Notes: generated by a model from the sequence alone, not told the origin. A stretch of DNA of 15,367 bases from Bacillota bacterium (GCA_023441965.1 JAEZNB010000104.1:1-15367), one strand, 5' to 3'. Positions 6,875 through 14,174 are shown, counted from the first letter of the stretch. A program made the numbers and translations.

Positions 6875-8161
6875 ATGAGTTTACAGGTTGAAAAACTGGA
6901 AAAAAACATGGCAAAGCTTACAATAGAGGCTTCCGCTGAAGAATTTGAGAGTGCACTGGAAAAGGCATATCTTAAGAATAGGAGCAAAATCAATGTCCAG
7001 GGCTTTCGTAAGGGCAAGGCTCCCAGAGCCATCATCGAGAAGATGTACGGTGCCGGAATCTTTTATGAGGATGCGGCAAATGAGATAATTCCCGATGCTT
7101 ATGAGAAGGCTGCGAACGAGAGTGGACTGGAGATCGTATCCAGACCTGAGATCGATATTGTTCAGGTGGAGAAGGGGAAACCCTTTATCTTTACAGCAGA
7201 GGTAGCACTTAAGCCGGAGGTAACTTTAGGTGCCTATAAGGGTATCGAAGTGGAGAAGAAGGAAGCAGAGGTAACTGAGGACGAGATCATGGCTCGGATC
7301 AACCGTGAACTGGAGCAGAACTCCAGAATGATCACTGTAGAAGACAGAGGTATACAGTCCGGGGATATTGCAGTGATTGACTTTGAAGGCTTTGTGGATG
7401 GCAATGCTTTTGAGGGTGGCAAGGGCGAGGATTATTCCCTGACCATCGGTTCCCATACCTTTATCGATACCTTCGAAGATCAGTTGATCGGAAAGCAGAC
7501 CGGAGAGGAGACTGAGGTAAACGTAACCTTCCCCGAGGAGTATCAGGCCAAGGAGCTTGCCGGAAAACCCGCTTTGTTCAAGGTAAAGATTAAGGAAATC
7601 AAGCTGAAGGAGCTTCCTGTACTGGATGATGAATTTGCTCAGGATGTCTCTGAATTTGATACACTGGATGAATACAAGGAAAGTATCAAGGCTACAATAA
7701 AGGAAACCAAAGAGAAGGAACTGAAGACTGCCAAGGAAAACGAGGTAGTGGATAAGATTATCGAGAAGGCAACCATGGAGATTCCCGAGGCAATGATTAC
7801 AGCCCAGGCGAACCAGATTGCCGAGGATTTTGCTCAGAGAATGAAGTATCAGGGCTTATCCATTGAGCAGTATTTCCAGTATACCGGAATGGATGCCAAG
7901 AAATTCTATGAGAGCTTAAGACCACAGGCTGTTAAGAGAATCCAGAGCAGATTGGTCCTTGAGGCTGTTGCTAAGGCTGAGAACATCGAAGTATCCGAGG
8001 AAGAGCTGGAGAAGGAAATGGCTGATATGGCTACTGCCTATCAGATGGAAGCTGATAAGCTGAAGGAGCTGATCGGCGAGAAGGAAAAAGAGCAGATCAA
8101 GGCTGATATTGCAGTTCAGAAGGCAGTCGATCTGGTAGTTGCAGCTGCTAAGGAAGTATAG
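6875..8161 (+). CDS. tig: Trigger factor, ribosome-associated chaperone and prolyl isomerase
   Basis: The 428-residue protein binds near the ribosomal exit tunnel and shields nascent chains, with peptidyl-prolyl isomerase activity. The N-terminal ribosome-binding domain (about 1-115) carries the signature GFRKGKAP at 43-50. The FKBP-type domain lies at about 155-243 (GDIAVIDFEGFVDG, then FEDQLIG). The C-terminal chaperone arms run from about 250 to the end and are rich in Glu, Lys and Ala, as is typical. The start has AAGGAGG 8 bases upstream. clpP begins 71 bases later with no terminator between, and clpX follows, so the three are probably cotranscribed. This folding-plus-proteolysis arrangement is conserved in many bacteria. 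All three domains are present and the length is normal. Confidence 0.97.
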   Translation: MSLQVEKLEKNMAKLTIEASAEEFESALEKAYLKNRSKINVQGFRKGKAPRAIIEKMYGAGIFYEDAANEIIPDAYEKAANESGLEIVSRPEIDIVQVEKGKPFIFTAEVALKPEVTLGAYKGIEVEKKEAEVTEDEIMARINRELEQNSRMITVEDRGIQSGDIAVIDFEGFVDGNAFEGGKGEDYSLTIGSHTFIDTFEDQLIGKQTGEETEVNVTFPEEYQAKELAGKPALFKVKIKEIKLKELPVLDDEFAQDVSEFDTLDEYKESIKATIKETKEKELKTAKENEVVDKIIEKATMEIPEAMITAQANQIAEDFAQRMKYQGLSIEQYFQYTGMDAKKFYESLRPQAVKRIQSRLVLEAVAKAENIEVSEEELEKEMADMATAYQMEADKLKELIGEKEKEQIKADIAVQKAVDLVVAAAKEV

Positions 8162-8232
8162 GAACATACAGATGATCCGGAAGCAGATCAAGGATAAGCA
8201 TCCGGTACCGTTAGGAAAAGGAGGAATGTAAG

Positions 8233-8814
8233 ATGAGTTTAGTGCCTTATGTCATAGAGCAGACCAGCCGTGGCGAAAGAAGCTACGATATCTACTCCCG
8301 ATTATTAAAGGACAGGATTATTTTCCTGGGTGAAGAAGTAAATGATGTTACAGCCAGTCTGATTGTTGCACAGATGCTGTTTTTAGAGGCAGAGGATCCC
8401 GGTAAGGATATTAATTTCTATATTAATAGCCCCGGTGGTTCCGTAACTGCAGGAATGGCAATCTATGATACCATGAATTATATTAAGAGCGACGTATCTA
8501 CCATCTGTATCGGTATGGCAGCCAGCATGGGTGCTTTCCTGTTGGCAGGCGGTACGAAGGGCAAGAGATTTGCCCTGCCGAATTCAGAAATAATGATCCA
8601 TCAGCCCTCCGGTGGTGCAAGGGGTCAGGCAACCGATATTAAGATTGTGGCAGATAACATTATCAGGACCAGAAAGAGACTGAATGAAATATTGGCAAGA
8701 AACACCGGAAAGCCTCTGGAAGTCATAGAAGTTGATACGGAAAGAGATCACTATATGATGGCGGAGGAAGCGAAGGAATACGGAATTATCGATGGAATTT
8801 TGGTTCATAGATAA
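8233..8814 (+). CDS. clpP: ATP-dependent Clp protease proteolytic subunit
   Basis: The 193-residue serine protease subunit assembles into a double heptameric ring that degrades substrates delivered by ClpX or ClpC-type unfoldases. The catalytic triad is visible and at the standard positions: Ser98 in GMAASMGA, His123 in MIHQPSGG and Asp172 in DTERDHYM. The PGG oxyanion-region motif is at 67-69, and the C-terminus ends EYGIIDGILVHR. The N-terminus MSLVPYVIEQTSRGERSYDIYSRLL is close to the mature form of other ClpP proteins, so any propeptide is very short. The ribosome binding site AAAAGGAGGAA precedes the ATG. It sits 71 bases after tig and 44 bases before clpX, consistent with an operon that makes the ClpXP partners in proportion. 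Confidence 0.98.
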   Translation: MSLVPYVIEQTSRGERSYDIYSRLLKDRIIFLGEEVNDVTASLIVAQMLFLEAEDPGKDINFYINSPGGSVTAGMAIYDTMNYIKSDVSTICIGMAASMGAFLLAGGTKGKRFALPNSEIMIHQPSGGARGQATDIKIVADNIIRTRKRLNEILARNTGKPLEVIEVDTERDHYMMAEEAKEYGIIDGILVHR

Positions 8815-8845
8815 ACACCGGTTTGCTTTGCACTACAAAGAGAAT

Positions 8846-8851
8846 GAGGTG
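8846..8851 (+). promoter_or_regulatory. Ribosome binding site deciding the clpX start
   Basis: GAGGTG at 8846-8851 lies 7 bases before the GTG at 8859 but only 1 base before the in-frame TTG at 8853. The GTG is therefore the likely start, and the N-terminus MAGKVDDRKQ resembles clostridial ClpX. Confidence 0.75.
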
Positions 8852-8858
8852 ATTGGTA

Positions 8859-10154
8859 GTGGCAGGGAAGGTAGACGACAGAAAACAGCTGAGATGTTCC
8901 TTCTGCAATAAGTCTCAGGATCAGGTCAGAAAGCTGATCGCAGGACCGGGTGTGTATATCTGTGATGAGTGTATTGAGATATGCAGCGAGATTATTGAGG
9001 AAGAATTTGATGGTGATACAGTTACTAATTCAGATATCAATCTGTTAAAGCCGGTTGAGATCAAAAGCTTTTTGGATCAGCATGTAATAGGCCAGGAGGA
9101 GGCAAAAAAGGTTCTGGCGGTCTCTGTATATAACCATTATAAAAGGGTGCTTACGGAGAAGGATCTGGATGTTGAGTTACAGAAAAGCAATATTCTGATG
9201 ATCGGACCCACCGGTTCCGGTAAGACATACCTGGCGCAGACACTGGCCAAGCTTCTGAATGTGCCCTTTGCGATTGCAGATGCGACGGCACTGACGGAGG
9301 CCGGTTATGTTGGTGAGGATGTAGAGAACATACTGCTTAAGCTCATCCAGGCTGCGGATTTTGATATCGAACGAGCTGAGTATGGCATCATCTATATAGA
9401 TGAGATTGATAAGATCACCAGAAAATCCGAGAATACCTCCATCACCAGAGATGTATCCGGTGAAGGAGTACAACAGGCCCTGTTGAAGATTTTGGAAGGT
9501 ACGGTTGCCAGTGTTCCCCCACAGGGAGGAAGAAAGCATCCCCACCAGGAATTCATACAGATCGATACTACCAATATCCTTTTTATCTGCGGTGGTGCCT
9601 TTGACGGACTGGAGAAGATCATCGAGTCACGAATCGGTCAGAAGTCGATCGGTTTCAACGCACAGATCACAGAGAAGAATAAGACCAATGTGGGAGAGCT
9701 CTTCCGCCAGGTTATGCCACAGGATCTGATCAAGTTTGGCTTGATTCCTGAATTTGTGGGCAGAGTTCCGGTGAACGTGGCCTTAGATTCTCTGGATGAG
9801 GAAGCGCTGATCCGTATCCTGACAGAGCCGAAGAGTGCGATTACAAAGCAGTATAAGAAGCTCTTTGAGATGGATGGAGTGGAGCTGATCTTTGAAGAAG
9901 AGGCCCTGGCAGAGATCGCCAAGCAAAGCTTCAAGAGAAAGATCGGTGCAAGAGGTCTCCGCGCAATCATGGAATCGGTTATGATGGATTCCATGTACAA
10001 TATTCCTTCTGATACGAAGGCCATCAAATGTATCATAACCAAGGAAGCAGTATTGGGAAATGAGAAGCCGAGATTGGAGTATTCTGAGGAAAACGTGACC
10101 AGAAAGCCTATCACCAGACGGACATCAAAGAAAAGTAAGGGTGAAATCGCTTAG
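8859..10154 (+). CDS. clpX: ATP-dependent Clp protease ATP-binding subunit ClpX
   Basis: The 431-residue AAA+ unfoldase recognises tagged or damaged proteins and threads them into ClpP. In order, the sequence shows the zinc-binding domain with four cysteines (Cys13, Cys16, Cys35, Cys38), Walker A GPTGSGKT (116-123), the pore-1 loop GYVG (149-152), Walker B IIYIDEID (177-184), the RKH pore loop (225-227), the IGF loop that docks on ClpP (264-266) and sensor-2 GAR (363-365). Every motif needed for ClpP partnership is intact. The start is a GTG chosen by its ribosome binding site. It is the last gene of the tig-clpP-clpX run. A palindromic repeat element starts 18 bases after the stop and could also terminate transcription. 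No lon gene follows, although lon occupies that position in several Firmicutes. Confidence 0.98.
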   Translation: MAGKVDDRKQLRCSFCNKSQDQVRKLIAGPGVYICDECIEICSEIIEEEFDGDTVTNSDINLLKPVEIKSFLDQHVIGQEEAKKVLAVSVYNHYKRVLTEKDLDVELQKSNILMIGPTGSGKTYLAQTLAKLLNVPFAIADATALTEAGYVGEDVENILLKLIQAADFDIERAEYGIIYIDEIDKITRKSENTSITRDVSGEGVQQALLKILEGTVASVPPQGGRKHPHQEFIQIDTTNILFICGGAFDGLEKIIESRIGQKSIGFNAQITEKNKTNVGELFRQVMPQDLIKFGLIPEFVGRVPVNVALDSLDEEALIRILTEPKSAITKQYKKLFEMDGVELIFEEEALAEIAKQSFKRKIGARGLRAIMESVMMDSMYNIPSDTKAIKCIITKEAVLGNEKPRLEYSEENVTRKPITRRTSKKSKGEIA

Positions 10155-10171
10155 AAATTCCCGTATATAAA

Positions 10172-10339
10172 TATCAAAGGGGCTGTTTCAAAATAATTAT
10201 AGAGCTACAAGAGGTTCCCTATATGCTCCCCTCACACACTGGTTGCTGGACATCAATCTGTTCAGCAAACAGTGCATTATGGGAAACATAAAGGGGCCTC
10301 TTGTAGCTACATGGTTATAATGAAACAGCCTCTTTGATA
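10172..10339 (+). repeat. MITE-like palindromic element, copy 1 (between clpX and engB)
   Basis: A 168-base imperfect palindrome. The terminal 19 bases (TATCAAAGGGGCTGTTTCA, 10172-10190) match the inverted complement of 10321-10339 with one mismatch. Inside, GCTACAAGAGG (10204-10214) pairs with CCTCTTGTAGC (10298-10308). The pairing continues through CACTGGTTGCTGGAC and GTTCAGCAAACAGTG to a loop near 10250-10258. It contains no open frame of note. A second copy lies at 11021-11236 with the same ends, the same internal block (CCCCTCACACACTG) and the same orientation. As RNA it would form one long hairpin that could end clpX transcription. It is probably a non-autonomous transposable element. 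No transposase is in the window. Confidence 0.8.
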
Positions 10340-10404
10340 CATGTATCCCACGGATCCGGTTCCCGGAACGAATATAATTACTCGGATAAAGGAGGTCATA
10401 AGAG

Positions 10405-11016
10405 ATGATTATCAAGAGCTGTACTCTGGAGATGGTATGCGGTATCAGCAGTGTTCTCCCGGAGAACGATAAACCGGAGATTGCCTTTGCAGGCAAATCC
10501 AATGTGGGGAAGTCTTCTCTGATCAATGCCCTCATGAACAGAAAATCCTTAGCCCGGACCTCTGCTCAGCCCGGTAAGACCCAGACGATTAATTTCTATA
10601 ATATCAATGATCTTCTTTATTTTGTGGATCTGCCCGGCTACGGTTATGCGAAGGTGGCCCAAACGGTGAGGGAGAAATGGGGTAAAATGATAGAGGGCTA
10701 CCTGAAGAAATCCAAGCAGCTGAAGATTGTATTTCTACTGCTGGATATCCGCCATGAGCCCTCAGAAAACGATAAAACCATGTATGAGTGGATCCTTTAT
10801 CAGGGCTTCCAGCCGATTATTATCGCTACTAAGCTGGACAAAATCAACCGAAGCCAGAAGGACAAGCAGCTGAAGAGCATCAGGGAGGGGCTGAAGGCGC
10901 CGGCAGGTACTAAAATCATACCCTTTTCCTCCCTAACAAAGCAGGGCAGGGAAGAGATCTGGGACTTTATCGAAGAAACCTGCGGCCTAAAGGAAGAAGA
11001 GAAGGAAGAAAAGTAA
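10405..11016 (+). CDS. engB: Ribosome biogenesis GTP-binding protein EngB (YsxC/YihA)
   Basis: This 203-residue TrmE-Era-EngA-EngB-Septin family GTPase acts in late assembly of the large ribosomal subunit. The GTPase motifs are in order: G1 GKSNVGKS (30-37), the G2 region GKTQT (57-61), G3 DLPG (75-78), G4 TKLD (142-145) and a G5-like SSL segment near 174. The block PGYGYAKV after G3 and the N-terminal AFAGKSNVGKSSLINAL are diagnostic for EngB. The C-terminus is a Lys/Glu-rich tail. The ribosome binding site AAAGGAGG precedes the ATG. A TATAAT at 10373-10378 could supply a promoter, but no good -35 was found. The gene lies precisely between two copies of the palindromic element, the second starting 5 bases after its stop. 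Association with clpX is common. Confidence 0.96.
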   Translation: MIIKSCTLEMVCGISSVLPENDKPEIAFAGKSNVGKSSLINALMNRKSLARTSAQPGKTQTINFYNINDLLYFVDLPGYGYAKVAQTVREKWGKMIEGYLKKSKQLKIVFLLLDIRHEPSENDKTMYEWILYQGFQPIIIATKLDKINRSQKDKQLKSIREGLKAPAGTKIIPFSSLTKQGREEIWDFIEETCGLKEEEKEEK

Positions 11017-11020
11017 AGGA

Positions 11021-11236
11021 TAGGGGGCTGTTTCACTTTCCCCCTTAAGATACACGAGGCACCATATACGCCCCTCACACACTGATTGCTGGACAGATTT
11101 TGATTATTACGCCAGCTTCGGACACAAGCGTCCGCATCTGGCATCACATAATCATCAAATCAGTCCAGCAAACAGTGTATTATGGGGCATATATAATGCC
11201 TCATGTATCTATTATAGACCTTATGAAACAGCCCTA
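11021..11236 (+). repeat. MITE-like palindromic element, copy 2 (between engB and the DUF4364 gene)
   Basis: This is a 216-base imperfect palindrome with ends TAGGGGGCTGTTTCA (11021-11035) and TGAAACAGCCCTA (11224-11236). It shares the block CCCCTCACACACTG and the arm GTCCAGCAAACAGTG-ATTATGGG with copy 1, in the same orientation. Relative to copy 1 it carries about 50 to 60 extra bases at the tip, folding into a further hairpin (GCCAG 11111-11115 with CTGGC 11138-11142, CGGAC 11119-11123 with GTCCG 11130-11134). It fills nearly the entire gap between two convergent genes, 5 bases from one stop and 9 from the other, so it may serve as their shared terminator. A TA dinucleotide at each edge could be a target duplication. 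Confidence 0.8.
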
Positions 11237-11245
11237 CAGTTTCTT

Positions 11246-11770
11246 TTACTTTTCTTCCAGTAAGGAAGACATAAGATAGGTATAGATCTCGGAGCTTTTC
11301 TCTCTCCAGTTGCTGCACAGTCTTGCAGCCTCTTCTTCAGTGGTCACGGTCAGGGTCAGGTCAATGATGGGAGTTTCCCTTTCTGTCACACGAAGATGGG
11401 CGGCATACTCACCCTTTTTCATCTGATAGAATTCTGCGGAGCTGGAAACCTCCTCCTGCAGCTCATATTTATTTTCAGCCAGATATACCTCAATATCCTC
11501 CTTTATACCGGAGGATATCATATTATCAAAGAAAAGGAGCGTTTCTGTTCCGGTCTCCGTAATCCTGTATAAGGAGCTGTTCTGGAGCGTCTTCACGGAG
11601 ATGAAGGCGTCATCGATGAGCTCGGAAATTGCCCGCTGGATGTTGAAATAATTCGTGTACTCCTTCTCCAGTATGAAGGCAGTCAGTTGAGCATTGGTCA
11701 GGGGAAAATTCACCCGGCTTAAGATATATAGAATAATCAGCTTATATAGCATAAAGGTATCGGACTGCAA
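11246..11770 (-). CDS. DUF4364 family winged-helix protein
   Basis: The product is 174 residues from a TTG start at 11770. The N-terminal half (about 8-80) looks like a winged helix: LYKLIILYILSRVNFPLTNAQLTAFIL, then NYFNIQRAISELIDDAFI, and a wing-like SLYRITETGTETLLFF. The rest is an alpha/beta C-terminal domain of unknown role (about 95-174), with a segment resembling beta strands (IIDLTLTVTTEEEAARLC). This matches the DUF4364 family of clostridial proteins, presumed but not proven to be transcription regulators. I chose TTG at 11770 because AAGGAGG lies 9 bases upstream. The internal ATG at 11752 has none at proper spacing. It is the last gene of a - strand run behind the radical SAM gene, with a 59-base gap, and it converges on engB with repeat copy 2 between them. 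Confidence 0.85.
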   Translation of the reverse strand: MQSDTFMLYKLIILYILSRVNFPLTNAQLTAFILEKEYTNYFNIQRAISELIDDAFISVKTLQNSSLYRITETGTETLLFFDNMISSGIKEDIEVYLAENKYELQEEVSSSAEFYQMKKGEYAAHLRVTERETPIIDLTLTVTTEEEAARLCSNWREKSSEIYTYLMSSLLEEK

Positions 11771-11779
11771 AGGGGACCG

Positions 11780-11786
11780 CCTCCTT
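11780..11786 (-). promoter_or_regulatory. Ribosome binding site deciding the TTG start of the DUF4364 gene
   Basis: On the - strand this is a perfect AAGGAGG located 9 bases before TTG at 11770 and 27 bases before the first ATG. It supports the non-ATG start. Confidence 0.75.
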
Positions 11787-11829
11787 GTTCACATTGATTG
11801 TATCATACAACCGGGGACATGGCAGCTTA

Positions 11830-12777
11830 TCATGCCAGTCTGCCCTGCCAGGTATCCCGAAGCTTCATCTGCCTGTGGATATGGTTCAGAACCCTTTTCT
11901 TATCCGCACTCCACAAGGGAGCCAGTAAAAGCTTCTTCGGTCCATCACCGGTAATCCGATGGATGACCAGATCCTTGGGTAACCGCTCAAGGCAGGAGAT
12001 GACCAGGTCGGTATACTCCTCCAGGGACATCAGAGACTCTATTTGACCCTTCTCATAAAGTCTGCCCAAATCCGTTCCCCGTAAAACATGGAGCAGCTGG
12101 AGCTTTATGCCCTGGACCGGCAGTTTGCCTATATATTCCATGGTTTTTAACATATCATGTTTTGATTCCTTTGGCAAGCCCAGAATTGTATGGACAATCG
12201 TAGGAACCCCCAGTCTGTCAAGCTGATGAACCGCATCCTCGAAGACCTGCAGAGGAAAGCCTCTGCGGATGAATTCGGCTGTTTCTTCATGGATAGTCTG
12301 GAGACCCAGCTCTATCCATACCGGCTTGATCTGCTTCAGCTCGGTTAACAGCCGGAGGACCTCAGGACCCAGACAATCCGGTCTGGTTGCTATGGACAGA
12401 ATGGCAATATCCGGCTGCTCCGCCACCTCAAAAAAGAGCTTTCGTAGATAGCTGACCGGAGCATAGGTATTGGTATAGGCCTGAAAATAAGCAATATATT
12501 TAGAAGCAGTCTGATCTGTCAGCTTCCCCTTGATATAGCCCTTAGCTTCCTCAAGCTGATCTCTTATGGAGGCACGGGGAGAGACGGCATAATCTCCGGA
12601 GCCGCCTTCACTGCAGAAGATGCAGCCTCTGCTGTCTATGGTACCGTCCCGGTTGGGACAGGTCATACCTCCGTTTAGGGACAGCTTGTAGAGCTTGCTG
12701 CCGTATATCCTCTTCATTTCGAAATCCAGGGAATGATATCTTTTGTCTCCCCAGAGGCTTCTTTCGTCTCTATCCAA
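11830..12777 (-). CDS. YhcC/YtqA-type radical SAM protein (TIGR01212 family)
   Basis: The 315-residue protein is a radical SAM enzyme of the YhcC/YtqA family, related in its core to Elp3. The N-terminus has the family block KRYHSLDFEMKRIYGSKLYKL followed by GGMTCPNRDG. The iron-sulfur cysteines are Cys40, Cys52 and Cys55, a CX11CX2C spacing characteristic of this family rather than the usual CX3CX2C. Further family motifs are YFQAYTNTYAP, SIATRPDCL, WIELGLQT and HRITGDGP. The reaction and substrate are not established, and RNA modification is often guessed. The start is TTG at 12777, with AAGGCGG 6 bases upstream (complementary to 12784-12790), and no better ATG precedes the conserved block. 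It sits 56 bases after the malic enzyme gene and 59 bases before the DUF4364 gene on the same strand, probably in one operon. Confidence 0.9.
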   Translation of the reverse strand: MDRDERSLWGDKRYHSLDFEMKRIYGSKLYKLSLNGGMTCPNRDGTIDSRGCIFCSEGGSGDYAVSPRASIRDQLEEAKGYIKGKLTDQTASKYIAYFQAYTNTYAPVSYLRKLFFEVAEQPDIAILSIATRPDCLGPEVLRLLTELKQIKPVWIELGLQTIHEETAEFIRRGFPLQVFEDAVHQLDRLGVPTIVHTILGLPKESKHDMLKTMEYIGKLPVQGIKLQLLHVLRGTDLGRLYEKGQIESLMSLEEYTDLVISCLERLPKDLVIHRITGDGPKKLLLAPLWSADKKRVLNHIHRQMKLRDTWQGRLA

Positions 12778-12833
12778 GCCAATCCGCCTTTCCGACCTGA
12801 TGCAATATCGAAGCCTATCCTTACGATATCCAT

Positions 12834-13982
12834 CTATATATGAGCTTTTACCGCATTGCTGACCGCATCCCTTACTCTGGGATCAAAGGGCTGGGGCATG
12901 ATGTAGTCCGCATGCAGTGATGCCTCATCCACAAGGTCTGCGATTGCTTTGGCGGCTGCCAGCTTCATTTTCTCGGTAATCTGTGTCGCACGGCCCTCCA
13001 GCGCCCCCTTGAATATGCCCGGAAAGGCTAGGACATTATTCACCTGGTTGGGGAAATCGGATCGACCGGTGGCGATGATCATCGCACCTGCTTCCTTTGC
13101 CAGGTCCGGCATAATTTCGGGGATGGGATTGGCCATGGCGAATATGATGGCATCCCGGTTCATGGAAGCAACCATTTCCATGGTCACGATTCCCGGTGCT
13201 GAGACGCCGATAAAGAGATCTGCCCCTACTAAGGCGTCAGCCAGACTTCCCTGTTTGTCCTTCAGGTTTGTCACTGAGAGCATCTGCTTCTGCATCCAGT
13301 TCAGCTCCGGGTAGGAGCTGGAGATAATTCCGTTCCTGTCACAGAGGATAAGATTAGAAAAACCATAGGATAATAAGAGCTTGGCTATTGCGATACCTGC
13401 AGAGCCGGCTCCGTTGACTACGACACGGCAGCTTTTCTTATGCTTGCCTGTGACCTTCAGAGCATTGATGGCTCCTGCTAAAACAACAATTGCGGTTCCA
13501 TGCTGATCATCATGGAATACGGGGATATCCAAGAGCTCCTTCAGACGGGTTTCAATCTCAAAGCATCTGGGAGCGGAGATGTCCTCCAGGTTAATTCCTC
13601 CGAAGGCCGGTGCGATATTCACAATCGTACGGATGATTTCCTCTGTGTCCTGTGTATCCAGACAGATGGGGATGGCATTCACTCCACCCAGCTCCTTAAA
13701 CAAGACAGCCTTTCCTTCCATGACCGGCATGGCGGCATAGGGACCGATGTTACCTAAGCCCAGAACGGCACTTCCATCCGATATGACTGCAATTGTGTTG
13801 GCCTTCATGGTATATCGATAAGCGGCGGACTGATCCGCTGCGATCATTTTACAGGGCTCAGCTACGCCGGGAGTATAGGCGATCGCCAGATCCTCCTTAG
13901 AGCTGACCGGACATTTTGAGGTGATTTCCAATTTGCCGTTCCAGTTTTCGTGCATTAACAATGCCTTTTCTTTGATATCCAT
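12834..13982 (-). CDS. Malic enzyme, probably NAD-dependent
   Basis: The 382-residue enzyme oxidatively decarboxylates malate to pyruvate in the cytoplasm. It is the short bacterial type without a phosphotransacetylase domain. Visible residues are the catalytic Tyr36 in AYTPGVAEPC, Lys91 in GKAVLFKELGG, metal ligands Glu133-Asp134 in EDISAPRCFEIE, Asp158-Asp159 in HDDQHGTA, the Rossmann motif GAGSAG at 191-196, NPIPE at 285-289 and the SDFPNQVNN block at 308-316. Asp215 at the end of the second Rossmann strand (LILCDRNG) argues for NAD over NADP. That cofactor call is inference. The ATG at 13982 has a GGTGG-type ribosome binding site. It leads a - strand operon with the radical SAM and DUF4364 genes and is divergent from rho, with a promoter overlapped by an inverted repeat. 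Confidence 0.94.
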   Translation of the reverse strand: MDIKEKALLMHENWNGKLEITSKCPVSSKEDLAIAYTPGVAEPCKMIAADQSAAYRYTMKANTIAVISDGSAVLGLGNIGPYAAMPVMEGKAVLFKELGGVNAIPICLDTQDTEEIIRTIVNIAPAFGGINLEDISAPRCFEIETRLKELLDIPVFHDDQHGTAIVVLAGAINALKVTGKHKKSCRVVVNGAGSAGIAIAKLLLSYGFSNLILCDRNGIISSSYPELNWMQKQMLSVTNLKDKQGSLADALVGADLFIGVSAPGIVTMEMVASMNRDAIIFAMANPIPEIMPDLAKEAGAMIIATGRSDFPNQVNNVLAFPGIFKGALEGRATQITEKMKLAAAKAIADLVDEASLHADYIMPQPFDPRVRDAVSNAVKAHI

Positions 13983-14014
13983 GCTTCTTCCACCCTTAAT
14001 CGATTTATCTTATC

Positions 14015-14043
14015 ATATTAGCACTATGCTTTTTCTAAATCAA
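14015..14043 (-). promoter_or_regulatory. Promoter of the malic enzyme operon
   Basis: On the - strand, TTGATT (complement of 14038-14043) and TAATAT (complement of 14015-14020) are separated by exactly 17 bases. Each matches the sigma-A consensus at four of six positions. The leader to the ATG at 13982 would be about 27 bases. Its -10 overlaps one arm of the inverted repeat. Confidence 0.55.
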
Positions 14044-14067
14044 GTAATTCATCCTGAATAGTGCTAA
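14018..14067. promoter_or_regulatory. Spaced inverted repeat, candidate operator at the malic enzyme promoter
   Basis: TTAGCACTAT at 14018-14027 and its perfect inverted complement ATAGTGCTAA at 14058-14067 are separated by 30 bases, so centre-to-centre spacing is 40 bases, close to four helical turns. One arm overlaps the -10 and spacer of the malic enzyme promoter and the other lies upstream of its -35. This layout suits repression by a regulator binding two sites. A cruciform or RNA hairpin is less likely with so large a loop. Confidence 0.5.
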
Positions 14068-14096
14068 TTCATCAATTGTTTATTTTTAGAAAATAC

Positions 14097-14125
14097 TTCC
14101 CTTTCTTGCGGACAAGGTGTATAAT
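14097..14125 (+). promoter_or_regulatory. Candidate promoter of rho
   Basis: A perfect TATAAT lies at 14120-14125. The -35 position at 17-base spacing (14097-14102, TTCCCT) is weak. The leader to rho at 14242 would be about 110 bases. Confidence 0.4.
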
Positions 14126-14159
14126 AGGATTTACATAAATAAATATATCTTTGGATAAT

Positions 14160-14174
14160 ATCCCTAATCGGGAT
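14160..14174 (+). other. Small hairpin in the rho leader
   Basis: ATCCC (14160-14164) pairs with GGGAT (14170-14174) around a 5-base loop and is followed by TTT. It is weak as a terminator but sits in the leader of rho, a gene known to control its own transcription in other bacteria. Confidence 0.25.

Noticed and set aside
8853..8858. TTG at 8853 as clpX start
   Set aside because: It is only 1 base from the ribosome binding site. GTG at 8859 is at correct spacing.
9177..10114. Long antisense open frames over clpX (9177-9545, 9638-10114)
   Set aside because: They are shadows of the clpX codon pattern, with no ribosome binding sites and no recognisable protein features.
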